Shown here: positions 17,544 to 26,969 of the stretch, one piece after another
Position numbering within the stretch: the stretch's first letter is position 1
How the letters are laid out: every line of letters starts with the position of its first letter
Origin: Halomicronema sp. CCY15110
Lineage (GTDB): Bacteria; Cyanobacteriota; Cyanobacteriia; Phormidesmidales; Phormidesmidaceae
DNA: 46,192 nt
Direction: 5' to 3'
Assembly: GCF_016888165.1 (NCBI RefSeq)
Contig: NZ_JACSWC010000299.1
Coordinates: 1 to 46,192, forward strand
Notes under the pieces: model-generated
Told to the model about the DNA's origin: nothing
Databases searched by the model: none
Seen by the model: the letters and a program-made list of their open reading frames with translations, nothing else
Position numbers and translations under genes: made by a program

Positions 17544-18779
17544 CTACGGCATCAAATTTGCGGGCGCGGAGACTGAGCGATTAATCAGTTGTTGATAAAT
17601 TTCGAGATCGGTTGCGCCTTCGGTGCCGAAAGTGAGCACTCGCGAGGTGGTGGTGAGTCCTAGTTGCTGGCGAATGGCGGGCTGTTGGCAAATGACGAGT
17701 AATCCAGCCAGGCCGGCGACTCCAGACTCTCCCGCGACGATGGGCGATCGCTGGTGGGCGAGTTGCTGCATGGTCAGCACCGCCGCCTCGTCGGGAATGG
17801 TGATGAACCAGTCGGCGCTATAGCGCAAAATGTCCCACGCAATGGTCGAAGTATGGCCGGAGGAGAGGCAGGCCATAAGCGTGTCTTGGTCGCCCGTGAG
17901 GGTCACCAGTTCGCCTTGTTGGGCGGTGGCGTAAACGCAGGCGGCGCGATCGGGTTCCACCACGATGGTGGTGGGGCGATCGCGGCCAAATCGTTCCCAC
18001 AGATACGCGCACACCGCCGCCGCTAGCCCGCCGACCCCGGCTTGCACCAACACATGGGTGGGCAGTTGGTCGGGCGGCAGTTGGTCAAACACCTCGGCCA
18101 CCATAACGGTGTAGCCCTGCATCACCACACTGGGAATTTCGGTGTCGCCGGGATGGGCGGTGTCGGAGACGAGAATCCAGCCGTGGGTCTCGGCATCCGC
18201 AGCGGCTTGGTGGACGGAATCGTCGTAGTTGCCCGCGACTCTCACCATCTCGGCCCCATAGGCCGCGATCGCGGCTTCCCGTCCGGCACTGACCCCAGCG
18301 TGCAGATAGATGACGCAGCGGCAGCCAAACTGTTGCGCCCCCCAGGCGACCGATCGCCCGTGGTTGCCATCGGTGGCGGTGGTGACGGTGACGGTTTGGG
18401 TGAGGTCACGATACTGGCCAGAGCACAGGTCGGCAGCGGTGATGTCGGCTTTACCCGTGGCGGCCTCTACCGGCTGCACCAGTTGCCGAAACACCGCATA
18501 GGCTCCCCCCAAGGCTTTGAAGCTGCCCAGCCCAAAACGGGAGGCTTCGTCTTTGTACCAAAGTTGCTGAATGGATAGATTGGCCGCGAGGTCATGCAGC
18601 GATCGCAAGGGCGTGGGCTGATACGTCGGCCACTGGCGCAATTCGCCCCACGCCGCCGCCGTGCCCGCCAGCGATAGCCACGGCGTCGGCTGCGCATCGT
18701 AGACCAGGTCGCGCCGCGCTTGGGGATTGCGCAGGCAGGCCACCGGCCAGTCGGCAAACTGCGGCAGCCGGTCAGTCAT
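17544..18779 (-). CDS. dpaL: Diaminopropionate ammonia-lyase
   Basis: This pyridoxal-phosphate enzyme of fold type II splits 2,3-diaminopropionate into pyruvate and two ammonia. The 411-residue protein shows the PLP lysine Lys88 in GLGSFKALGGAYA, the phosphate-binding TDGNHGRSVAW, and the VQAGVGGLAAAV glycine loop. The E. coli homologue is YgeX. Its start ATG overlaps the stop of the upstream M20 amidase by eight bases (ATGACTGA), so the two are an operon. The same pairing occurs in E. coli as ygeY-ygeX, strengthening the annotation. Confidence 0.9.
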   Translation of the reverse strand: MTDRLPQFADWPVACLRNPQARRDLVYDAQPTPWLSLAGTAAAWGELRQWPTYQPTPLRSLHDLAANLSIQQLWYKDEASRFGLGSFKALGGAYAVFRQLVQPVEAATGKADITAADLCSGQYRDLTQTVTVTTATDGNHGRSVAWGAQQFGCRCVIYLHAGVSAGREAAIAAYGAEMVRVAGNYDDSVHQAAADAETHGWILVSDTAHPGDTEIPSVVMQGYTVMVAEVFDQLPPDQLPTHVLVQAGVGGLAAAVCAYLWERFGRDRPTTIVVEPDRAACVYATAQQGELVTLTGDQDTLMACLSSGHTSTIAWDILRYSADWFITIPDEAAVLTMQQLAHQRSPIVAGESGVAGLAGLLVICQQPAIRQQLGLTTTSRVLTFGTEGATDLEIYQQLINRSVSAPANLMP

Positions 18780-20028
18780 GGCGGCCCGTTGCGAGTTGTG
18801 CGTCCAACGCGATCAGCGTATTCAGCAACACATCGGCCCCTTGCCCACACTGCTCCGGCGAAGTGTACTCATCTTCGGCATGGCTCACTCCGGCCTGACT
18901 GGGCACAAAAATCATCCCCATCTGCGTAAAGCGCCCGATCTCTTGGGCATCGTGGATGGCGCGGCTGGGCATGGAGTAATGGGTGAGATTCAGATCGTCG
19001 CAAACAGTGGCGATCGCCGCCTGCACCGCCGGACTCGCCAAGGTCGGCTCGACAAAATGCTGGGGCCGCAGCTCAATTTGGGTGCTGGTGCTGCTCATAA
19101 TCTCGTCAATGCGCTGCTTCAGTACCGTGACCATGGTGCTCAACGTCTCCAGGGAGAGATCCCGCATATCGATAGTGAGATGCACCTGTCCCGGCACAAT
19201 GTTGGCGGCATTGGGCAGCACGTTCAGCAAGCCCACCGTCGCCACCTGATCACCGGGAATCTCGACTGCCACATCATGGACGGCAGCCACCAGCAGCGAA
19301 GCCGCATAGAGGGCATCTTGGCGCAGGTGCATCGGTGTGGTGCCTGCGTGGTTCGGTCGGCCCGTAATGGTGACTTGGAAGCGCTGCAAGCTGACGATCC
19401 CCTGCACCACCCCAATCTGACACTGCTCCGACTCCAGCACGCCCCCCTGCTCCACGTGCAGTTCCAGGTAAGCGGCGATCGCGGCCTCCGTCCGCTGCGC
19501 CGTCGCTAGCGCCTCCCAGTTGCCGCCCACCCGCTGCAAACAGGCTTGAATCGTTTCGCCATCTAATCGCCGAAAATGTTCGGGATCGGTCAACTTGGCC
19601 GTACCCGCCATGGCCTTGCTGCCAATCATTTCCCCTTCTTCGTCGGTAAAGGCAATCACTTCGATGGGATGCCGCAGCCGCAGCCCTGATTCGTGCAACG
19701 TCGCCACCGCTTCAATGCCAGCCAAGACGCCCAGCGCTCCGTCATAGCGCCCTCCGGCTGGCACCGTATCAATGTGGGAGCCCGTCGCCAACGCGGGTAA
19801 CGCTTCAGTCCCCCCGTAGCGACCGATCAGGTTGCCCGCCGCATCAAGGGTTACCGTCATGCCCGCCGCCTGCATCGCCGTCGTGACCCACTGGCGGGCC
19901 GCGAGGTCTTCATCACTGTAGGCGGTGCGTCGTACGCCCCCCTCCGGCAGTCGGCCAATGGTAGCCAGGGCTGACAATCGCTGTTGCAGGCGATCGCGGT
20001 TAATCCGCAATAAAGTCGCAGTTTTCAT
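18772..20028 (-). CDS. M20-family amidase, carbamoylase type (paralogue 2)
   Basis: This 418-residue metal-dependent amidase is paralogous to the gene at 12306. Metal-site blocks are GSHIDTVPAGGRYDGALG, FTDEEGEMIGSKAMAGT, ELHVEQGGVLE and NHAGTTPMHLRQDA. In the carbamoylase/allantoate amidohydrolase branch these enzymes strip a carbamoyl or ureido group from amino-acid derivatives. Overlap with dpaL suggests the products or substrates belong to diaminopropionate or related nitrogen salvage (inference). ATG 20028 starts the conserved LLRINRDRLQQRLSALATIG segment shared with paralogue 1. Confidence 0.87.
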   Translation of the reverse strand: MKTATLLRINRDRLQQRLSALATIGRLPEGGVRRTAYSDEDLAARQWVTTAMQAAGMTVTLDAAGNLIGRYGGTEALPALATGSHIDTVPAGGRYDGALGVLAGIEAVATLHESGLRLRHPIEVIAFTDEEGEMIGSKAMAGTAKLTDPEHFRRLDGETIQACLQRVGGNWEALATAQRTEAAIAAYLELHVEQGGVLESEQCQIGVVQGIVSLQRFQVTITGRPNHAGTTPMHLRQDALYAASLLVAAVHDVAVEIPGDQVATVGLLNVLPNAANIVPGQVHLTIDMRDLSLETLSTMVTVLKQRIDEIMSSTSTQIELRPQHFVEPTLASPAVQAAIATVCDDLNLTHYSMPSRAIHDAQEIGRFTQMGMIFVPSQAGVSHAEDEYTSPEQCGQGADVLLNTLIALDAQLATGRHD

Positions 20029-20430
20029 TACACCAGGTCATTCGCTCAGTCGTTCTATCCTGACGAGAAAGGTCGCCAGCCGTTGTCGGGATCACTACTA
20101 AATCAACCGCTAAAGATCGCCGAATAATCCGGTTGAGCATCAACCACACGATCCACTCGCTAAAGGTTTCATGCTCGCTGGGCACCAATTCGCCCCCCAG
20201 TCAATCACAGAGGGATGATAAAGTCGTCCTCATGGTAGATGTCGGCAACGAGATATATCCTCTAAAACACACATGAGACAGCACTGATCACTCAGAATTC
20301 ATCAAGAGGTGTACTAGACTCCCCCCTCGGCGTACTTGTTAGCCCGTGCTTGGCACACTTTAAAGATCGGCGCAACAGCCCCCCCGATATTCAATTCACT
20401 GCTCACTGCAAACTAAACTTTTTGATTAAT
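20029..20430. other. Intergenic region M20-glgB
   Basis: These 402 bases lie between divergent genes. A 62-codon minus-strand frame at 20000-20188 overlaps the M20 start and has no recognisable match. No clear repeat, RNA or promoter could be assigned. Confidence 0.45.
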
Positions 20431-22695
20431 ATGTCGACTGCATCCATTTCATCCGATCAGGTTTATAGCGTTATCGAAAATCGCCACAATAACCCGTTCG
20501 AGGTGCTGGGCTCCCATGCCATGGCCGCCACCGACGGCAACGGTAGCGGGGCCAAATGGGTCGTACGGGCCTACTTGCCAGAGGCCGAAGCCGCCTGGGT
20601 CATCCATCCCCAAGAGCGGCGGGAATATCCGATGCAGTCGGTACATCATCCCCACTTTTTTGAATGCGAAATGCCCGGCCCTGAAGACCGCAACTATCGC
20701 CTCAAGGTGAAAGAAAACGGTCACGAACGGGTCATGCACGACCCCTATGCCTTCAAGTCGCCGCTGCTGACAGACTTCGATATTCACTTATTCAATGAAG
20801 GCAACCATCACCTAATTTACGAAAAGATGGGAGCGCATCCGGTTGAGGTGGATGGTGTCGCAGGCGTTTACTTTGCCGTCTGGGCACCCAACGCTCGCAA
20901 TATCTCGATTGTCGGCAACTTCAACAATTGGGACGGTCGTCGCCACCAAATGCGCATGTTGAACAGTGGAGTCTGGGACTTATTCATTCCCGAGCTTCAG
21001 CCAGGTGAACTTTATAAATACGAGATCAAAAACTCCGACGGACACCTTTATCTGAAGTCCGATCCCTATGGCTTTCAGCAACAAGTGCGTCCGGAAACGG
21101 CTTCCATCGTGGCAGATTTGACTTACGAATGGCAGGACCAAACCTGGATGGAGCAGCGCCGCAACTCTGATCCCCAAGAGCAGCCCATTTCGGTTTACGA
21201 AGTGCACCTGGGCTCTTGGATTCATGACGGCATGGATAATCTTCCGACGGATGGCACCCAACCCGTGGCCGTGGGCGGACAAAAGCCCGGAGCGCGGTTT
21301 TTGACCTATCGGGAAATGGCCGATCGCCTCATTCCCTACGTGCAAGAGATGGGCTACACCCACATCGAAGTGTTGCCCGTGGCCGAGCATCCCTACGACG
21401 GCTCATGGGGCTATCAGGTGGCGGGACACTTTGCCCCCACGTCACGCTTCGGCAGCCCCCAAGACTTTATGTATTTCGTTGACCAGTGCCATGAGCACGG
21501 CATTGGCGTCATTGTGGACTGGGTGCCGGGCCATTTTCCGAAGGACAGCCACGGCTTGGCCTACTTCGACGGCAGTCACCTGTACGAACACGCTGACCCG
21601 CGCAAAGGCGAGCACAAGGAATGGGGCACCCTGGTGTTTAACTACGGTCGCCATGAGGTGAAGAACTTCCTCATTTCGAATGCCCTGTTTTGGTTCGACA
21701 AATATCACATTGACGGCATCCGGGTCGATGCGGTCGCCTCCATGCTGTACCTCGACTACGATCGCGAGGACGGCGAATGGGTGCCCAACCAGTTCGGCGG
21801 CAACGAGAACCTCGAAGTCGTGGACTTTCTCCAGCAGCTCAACTTCCTGCTGTTCGGCTATTATCCCGGCGTACTCTCCATCGCGGAAGAATCCACCGCC
21901 TGGCCCAACGTGTCTCGTCCCACCTACGTGGGCGGTCTGGGCTTCAACCTGAAGTGGAACATGGGCTGGATGCATGACATGCTTCACTATTTCCACGAAG
22001 ACCCCGTTCATCGGCGATATCACCACAACAACGTGACGTTCTCGCTGTGGTATGCCTTTACCGAGAACTTTATGCTGGCGCTGTCCCACGATGAGGTGGT
22101 GCATGGCAAGGGTCATCTCTATCAAAAGATGCCAGGAGACGAGTGGCAAAAACTGGCCAACCTGCGATCGCTGTTTGCCTACATGTTCACCCATCCCGGC
22201 AAAAAGACCCTATTCATGGGCATGGAATTTGGTCAGACGACCGAGTGGAATGCTTGGCTCGACCTGAATTGGGGTCTGCTGGAGCAGAAACCCCATCACC
22301 AGCTGAAGCATCTCGTCGCCAGTCTCAATACGCTGTACAAGCAAGAGCCAGCGCTATATACTGACGACTTTTCTGACGATGGCTTTGAGTGGATTGAATG
22401 CAACGACGCTGATAACAGCGTGGTCACCTTTATCCGTCGAGACAAGCATTCCGACCAGTTCATTGTGACGGTGTGCAACTTCACGCCCCAACCGCTGTAC
22501 GACTACTGGGTGGGCGTACCCCAAACGGGCTATTACCGCGAATTGCTCAATACCGATGAGTCACAATACGGCGGCAGCGGAACGACCAATCACGGGGGCC
22601 AACAGAGCCACGATTGGGATCATCCGCGCTGGCCCCATGCTCTCGCCCTGACCCTACCGCCCTTGGGCGTCGCCGTTTTTAAACTCGACCAGTAA
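20431..22695 (+). CDS. glgB: 1,4-alpha-glucan branching enzyme
   Basis: GlgB introduces alpha-1,6 branches into glycogen. With ATG 20431 the protein has 754 residues, normal for cyanobacterial forms; the frame extends to 20350 but that part is not conserved in pattern. In order: an N-terminal module (NPFEVLGSHAM), a CBM48 domain (GVYFAVWAPNARNISIVGNF), and a GH13 catalytic barrel. The barrel carries YEVHLGSW, DWVPGHFPKD, GIRVDAVASMLYLDY (nucleophile Asp433), SIAEESTAWP (acid Glu) and LSHDEVVHGKG. All catalytic motifs are intact. A second GH13-type gene follows 250 bases downstream. Confidence 0.97.
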   Translation: MSTASISSDQVYSVIENRHNNPFEVLGSHAMAATDGNGSGAKWVVRAYLPEAEAAWVIHPQERREYPMQSVHHPHFFECEMPGPEDRNYRLKVKENGHERVMHDPYAFKSPLLTDFDIHLFNEGNHHLIYEKMGAHPVEVDGVAGVYFAVWAPNARNISIVGNFNNWDGRRHQMRMLNSGVWDLFIPELQPGELYKYEIKNSDGHLYLKSDPYGFQQQVRPETASIVADLTYEWQDQTWMEQRRNSDPQEQPISVYEVHLGSWIHDGMDNLPTDGTQPVAVGGQKPGARFLTYREMADRLIPYVQEMGYTHIEVLPVAEHPYDGSWGYQVAGHFAPTSRFGSPQDFMYFVDQCHEHGIGVIVDWVPGHFPKDSHGLAYFDGSHLYEHADPRKGEHKEWGTLVFNYGRHEVKNFLISNALFWFDKYHIDGIRVDAVASMLYLDYDREDGEWVPNQFGGNENLEVVDFLQQLNFLLFGYYPGVLSIAEESTAWPNVSRPTYVGGLGFNLKWNMGWMHDMLHYFHEDPVHRRYHHNNVTFSLWYAFTENFMLALSHDEVVHGKGHLYQKMPGDEWQKLANLRSLFAYMFTHPGKKTLFMGMEFGQTTEWNAWLDLNWGLLEQKPHHQLKHLVASLNTLYKQEPALYTDDFSDDGFEWIECNDADNSVVTFIRRDKHSDQFIVTVCNFTPQPLYDYWVGVPQTGYYRELLNTDESQYGGSGTTNHGGQQSHDWDHPRWPHALALTLPPLGVAVFKLDQ

Positions 22696-22945
22696 GTAAC
22701 TTGCGCAACTGACGCAGCACCTCGCCTCGCGATAGGGTGCTGCCAAGCCCGTGAGTTTGATGAAACGCTCCACCCCCATGCTCGGCTTGAGCTTTGAGCA
22801 GCGGCGACGCGGTGAGTCGAGTGGGCCGCCTTGGTTCCTGTAGGAAAGCGGTTTCGAGCAAAAGCTCAACGCGCTGATCAAACTCAAGTCACATCAAATC
22901 CTTACTCATTCTGTTGTTCATTTTTCTACGAAGGAAGGAAGCTTC

Positions 22946-25474
22946 ATGGTCGCGACGGCTGCCCGTATTCAACTGTTGGAAACCGAGACCCAAGCCTTAG
23001 TGGATTGGTCCGAGTCCGTTCAGCAATCAGACGAAACGCTGTACCACAAAGCGCAAATGCTCGCGACCCGGCTGGGGGCGCATTATCGTCCCGATGGCCT
23101 GACTGAGATTGGGTTCTGGGCACCGGAGTTGGGGGCCGATATGGTGCAGCCCAAAAATATCTACCTGGAAGTTTTCACGCCTAAGAAGAAGATTGATCCC
23201 AGCAAGGCCACCCAAAAGACGGTCTTTCGGCGGGACTACATCGAACTCGTCAAAGAGGGAGAGTATTTTTGGGGCGTGCTATCGGGTATGAAACCGGGCA
23301 CGAAAACCGAGATTGGCTCGTTTTATTGGCTGCGCTACTTGGATATGAACACCGATGAAGTGCGAGTGATTGGCGATTGCTTGGCCTACTCCCTGCCTTA
23401 CGGCGTCTATGCCCCCGCTGAGCTGTATGACATGGAGCAGCTACAGCGCGATCGCGCCGATCTGGACTACTTCACCCAGGGCGATGTCGACGAAAATGAC
23501 GTGATCCGGGTGCATCCACCCACCAACATTCTGCAACTGCACGTCAATACGGCATCGCCCAATGGTTATCTGAGCGGTTTGACGAGCGTGTATCGGGCGA
23601 TCGCCGACAAACTCAAAACCCAGCAGACGCTAACCCCCGCTGAGCAAAATTTCATCGGTTACGAATCTGTGCAACTGCTCCCCATCGAACCCACGGTGGA
23701 ATATCTCGGCGAGCACGAACTGGGACATGGCTTCTTCATCATTGACGAAGACGATATGGGCGAAATGGATCCCGAAACCGCCGAGGTCGAGCGAGAAGAG
23801 GGGGAGGTGAAAGTCACCCTGAAAAAGCCTGATACCCAGAACTGGGGCTACGACATTGTCATCTTTGGCTGCTCCGCGACCAACCCCTCCGTGCTGGAAA
23901 CCCTGCGCCCCGATGAACTGGTGGAGTTTATCGAAACCCTGCACAACTTCCCCACAGGGCCAATCCAAGTCATTTACGACATTGTGTACGGCCACGCTGA
24001 CAACCAGGGCAGCAATTTGCTCAATGGGCGATTTCTCAAAGGGCCAAACATGTACGGTCAGGATATCAACCACCAGAATCCCACCGTGCGGGGCATTTTG
24101 CTGGAAATGCAGCGCCGTAAAAACAATACCGGCGCTGACGGCATCCGGGTGGATGGGGCGCAAGATTTCAAATTCTTCAACCCGCTGTCCGGCCTCGTGG
24201 AGTATGACGACAACTACCTCAGCGACATGGCCGAGGTGCGGCAAGAAATTGGCGGCAGCGTGCGACGGCTCTATTCCATCTTTGAAGATGGTCGCCCCTG
24301 GCCCGCCGAAGGCTGGGAAGAGATCTCGACCTATCGCGATATTGTGGAATTCAAGCCCGACGCCTTCCAATGGGGGCCGCTGGTTTTTGCCCACAATACC
24401 CCCAGCATTCGCCAGTTTTGGGACAAAAAATGGCGGCGAGTCACGGAGCAAATGCAGGTCGGGGCCAACTGGATTACGGGCTGTGGCAACCACGACACCC
24501 TGCGGCGCGGCACCCAGGTCGATCCCGACCTCGACATTAACTGGAACTTGGGCGAAGGGCTACCGGAAGTGTTGAACAACGCCTACGATAACCCCGCGAT
24601 CGCGCTCATGACCTACGGCTTCAGTCCCGGTTTGCCGATGGATTTCATCAACTGCACGATGCACGCTCCCTGGGGCTTTTTGCGCAATACGGACGATCGC
24701 TACGGCGTCAAAGTCGTTTCCGAAGAGGTCGGCGGCTTTCTCGACTGGCAAATCATCCCCGAAACCTATGAGTGGCCAAACATTTTTCCCCGACTCAAAG
24801 CGATGGGCTTTACCAAGCTGGGCGAGCTGCGACAGTTTGTGAAGGGTTTGTATGACGCGATCGAAGACACCGACTATGACTTAGAAGAAGTCGCCCATTT
24901 ATGTCAGGAATTCATTGTGGCCGATCCGGAGTCGGAAACTGTTAAAGAAAAAGCGAAAACACGCAAGTCGGCCCAAACGCTGCAAAAGTTGAATACTCCC
25001 GACAAATCCGAAATTCTGACCCAACTGGATGTCCACAAACTCAAGGACTTCGCCAAAAATTTCATGGAAGATGCCCATGAAATGTGCAACGTGTGGCTGC
25101 AAGAAGACGCGATTGATACCGATCAAGCTGCCTACAACCTTGCGTTACGGCGGTTTCGGTTAGCTAATCCCTGGTTGCGGGAAAATCTCTCAAACCTCGA
25201 TCGCTTCAACCGCATCAATACAGAAGCACAGACCCTGTTTTATGGGTTGCGCACTGCGCCGGAAACTACTGGCAATCCCTATCAGGTGGCGATGGTGACC
25301 CATATGGGTGGCGATCCGCTGGAGGTAACGCTCGGCGATTGGCTGCAAGTTAACTTAGCTGACTGGCGAGTGGCGATCGCCTCCCCTGGTGTTGACCTCA
25401 AACCCGGCGCGATCGTGCCCAAATCGTTCGCCCTGTCAGACAGTCAAGCCGTCTTACTAGAGCGCACATCATAA
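22946..25474 (+). CDS. gghA: GH13-like glycosidase, probable glucosylglycerol hydrolase
   Basis: The 842-residue protein is a large alpha-amylase-type hydrolase. GH13 regions are seen as GADGIRVDGAQDF (nucleophile Asp403), RLYSIFEDGRPW (acid Glu447) and TGCGNHDTLRRG (Asp517). The size and the N-terminal non-catalytic module (GFWAPELGADM, then a strand-rich domain) resemble the cyanobacterial GghA family, which breaks down the osmolyte glucosylglycerol when salt falls (family knowledge; assignment by pattern only). An excellent AAGGAAGG site precedes ATG 22946. It follows glgB on the same strand. An alternative is another oligosaccharide hydrolase. A terminator follows at 25525. Confidence 0.62.
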   Translation: MVATAARIQLLETETQALVDWSESVQQSDETLYHKAQMLATRLGAHYRPDGLTEIGFWAPELGADMVQPKNIYLEVFTPKKKIDPSKATQKTVFRRDYIELVKEGEYFWGVLSGMKPGTKTEIGSFYWLRYLDMNTDEVRVIGDCLAYSLPYGVYAPAELYDMEQLQRDRADLDYFTQGDVDENDVIRVHPPTNILQLHVNTASPNGYLSGLTSVYRAIADKLKTQQTLTPAEQNFIGYESVQLLPIEPTVEYLGEHELGHGFFIIDEDDMGEMDPETAEVEREEGEVKVTLKKPDTQNWGYDIVIFGCSATNPSVLETLRPDELVEFIETLHNFPTGPIQVIYDIVYGHADNQGSNLLNGRFLKGPNMYGQDINHQNPTVRGILLEMQRRKNNTGADGIRVDGAQDFKFFNPLSGLVEYDDNYLSDMAEVRQEIGGSVRRLYSIFEDGRPWPAEGWEEISTYRDIVEFKPDAFQWGPLVFAHNTPSIRQFWDKKWRRVTEQMQVGANWITGCGNHDTLRRGTQVDPDLDINWNLGEGLPEVLNNAYDNPAIALMTYGFSPGLPMDFINCTMHAPWGFLRNTDDRYGVKVVSEEVGGFLDWQIIPETYEWPNIFPRLKAMGFTKLGELRQFVKGLYDAIEDTDYDLEEVAHLCQEFIVADPESETVKEKAKTRKSAQTLQKLNTPDKSEILTQLDVHKLKDFAKNFMEDAHEMCNVWLQEDAIDTDQAAYNLALRRFRLANPWLRENLSNLDRFNRINTEAQTLFYGLRTAPETTGNPYQVAMVTHMGGDPLEVTLGDWLQVNLADWRVAIASPGVDLKPGAIVPKSFALSDSQAVLLERTS

Positions 25475-25524
25475 CTTTCAAGCCAACACAAAAAACAAAA
25501 AACAAGTATCCTCCATCTTCATCC

Positions 25525-25561
25525 AAAAGCCCGCCTGAATTTAATGTTCAGACGGGCTTTT
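25525..25561 (+). terminator. Intrinsic terminator after gghA-like gene
   Basis: An AAAAGCCCGCCTGAA stem, a short TTTAATG loop and TTCAGACGGGCTTTT form a strong hairpin ending in four Ts, 50 bases after the stop codon. Confidence 0.85.
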
Positions 25562-25663
25562 AGTCATCAAACATGTGAAATAGATGACCAGTTGTAGACA
25601 TTCACTCCAGTTCCGCATCACAAATTTTCCTCTTAGAGAAGCTGCTTTTTCTCAGCTATTAAC

Positions 25664-25699
25664 GATGTTGAAATAGATGTTGAAATAGATGTTGAAATA
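25664..25699. repeat. 12-bp perfect tandem repeat, three units
   Basis: GATGTTGAAATA occurs three times without interruption at 25664-25675, 25676-25687 and 25688-25699. It lies in the 330-base gap between the convergent gghA-like and mscS genes, which otherwise contains only the two terminators. Confidence 0.9.
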
Positions 25700-25743
25700 T
25701 TGACATTAACTGGTTTACCTAAACAGTAGTGAGAAGCTTTAAA

Positions 25744-25780
25744 GAGCCAATAACCATTTCACGGAGATGGTTATTGGCTC
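25744..25780 (-). terminator. Hairpin after mscS
   Basis: A perfect 14-bp stem GAGCCAATAACCAT with a 9-base loop lies 25 bases after the mscS stop. On the minus strand it is followed by TTT, consistent with an intrinsic terminator. Confidence 0.75.
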
Positions 25781-25804
25781 ATAAAACTAATAGCTCACAG
25801 CAGC

Positions 25805-26623
25805 TTAATTTTGCTGAAATAACCGAATTTCTTGCTGCGGGAACGGAATCGAAATACCTTCTGCATCTAGCCGTTTTTTCACATTTTCTTGCACGTTAAA
25901 GTAAACATCTAAATAGTGTGCTGCTTCTGTCCAAGGGCGCACCGCAAAGTTGACGCTGCTATCGGCCAACTCAGTCACGCGAATGACGGGCGCAGGCTCA
26001 CTTAAAACATAGGGATCAGCCTGAACCACCTCGGTAATAATCTGTCGGGTATGGTCGATATCAGCATCGTAGGAAACACCAATGATCATATCGACCCGTA
26101 GCGTTCCCTCCGCCGAGTTATTCACGATTTTGTCACCCGTCACCATGGAGTTAGGCAAAATGACTCGCTTGCCTTCTGGCGTTTTTAAGCGGGTCGAAAA
26201 GAGTTGAATCTCTTGAACGGTGCCCAACACGCCACCCGCTTCAACAAAGTCACCGACTTTAAAGGGTCGGAATAAAATGAGTAAGACACCTGCGGCAAAG
26301 TTAGCCAGAGACCCTTCTAACGCGAGGCCGATCGCTAACCCCGCAGCACCCAAAACTGCTACCAGTGAGGCCGTTTGTACCCCGACTCGACTAAGGGCAG
26401 CAATAATGGTCACCGTTAGAGCTGAATAATAGGCGAGGTTGGCGGAGAAGTTGGCCAGGGTGGGATCAGTACCATTTTTGCTGAGCATTCGCCGAAGGAA
26501 TCGCCGCACGGCTTTGGCAATCCAGCGACCGACAATGAAAATTGCGATCGCGGCCAACACATTCAGGCCAAACCGCGTAATCACATCGACTGCCGTTTGC
26601 AGATAATCTGGTATTTCTTGCAT
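25805..26623 (-). CDS. MscS-family small-conductance mechanosensitive channel
   Basis: This 272-residue inner-membrane channel protein has three hydrophobic helices. The pore-lining third helix shows the Gly/Ala-rich pattern GAAGLAIGLALEGSLANFAAG. The beta domain follows, with FKVGDFVEAGGVLGTVQEI and RVILPNSMVTGDKIVNNS. These channels open under membrane tension to release solutes during osmotic downshift. ATG 26623 with AAGGGG upstream is preferred over a TTG at 26629. Closeness to a probable osmolyte hydrolase gene on the other strand is suggestive but not an operon. Confidence 0.95.
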   Translation of the reverse strand: MQEIPDYLQTAVDVITRFGLNVLAAIAIFIVGRWIAKAVRRFLRRMLSKNGTDPTLANFSANLAYYSALTVTIIAALSRVGVQTASLVAVLGAAGLAIGLALEGSLANFAAGVLLILFRPFKVGDFVEAGGVLGTVQEIQLFSTRLKTPEGKRVILPNSMVTGDKIVNNSAEGTLRVDMIIGVSYDADIDHTRQIITEVVQADPYVLSEPAPVIRVTELADSSVNFAVRPWTEAAHYLDVYFNVQENVKKRLDAEGISIPFPQQEIRLFQQN

Positions 26624-26629
26624 AAACAA

Positions 26630-26969
26630 TTCCCCTTTGCCAAGTTAAGCATGACATTGATGTCAGACTCTATTAAAGGGGGGCCACCACTCGAATCAAT
26701 CATCTAAAGGATAGATTCTATTAGCAGCATAAGTTTTCCAAATAGCTTAAGTGACTCAACGATTGCAGACATTAAAAAATCCTGCCCCAGCACATATCTG
26801 AGAGCAGGATTTGCTTATTTGTAGGCAATCCAAACTTGTGTCGTTATCTCCAATCGTGGGCAAACCGCTCACTGTCAATCAGGAAGAAACCGGCAAATCT
26901 GAGTTGGCTGTTTAATCGGTGATGACTAGATGAACATCCTTGCGATGAGAACACTGCTGCCTGCAAGTT
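26630..26969. other. Intergenic region mscS-doxX
   Basis: No gene is seen in these 340 bases; they hold the mscS promoter and the terminator at 26777-26812 that ends the transcript from the DoxX side. Confidence 0.5.
26777..26812 (-). terminator. Intrinsic terminator after doxX
   Basis: AAATCCTGC and GCAGGATTT form a 9-bp stem. Read on the minus strand, the second arm runs into TTTTTT, giving a classical intrinsic terminator for the ndh-doxX transcript. Confidence 0.8.

Noticed and set aside
18727-19509. Long plus-strand frame opposite the M20-dpaL junction
   Set aside because: Antisense shadow of two well-supported genes, with typical low-information His/Gly/Arg composition.
20000-20188. 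62-codon minus-strand frame overlapping the start of M20 paralogue 2
   Set aside because: Overlaps the confirmed start by 29 bases and shows no domain or ribosome site.
23630-24493. 287-codon minus-strand frame inside the gghA-like gene
   Set aside because: Antisense shadow of a gene with intact GH13 motifs.
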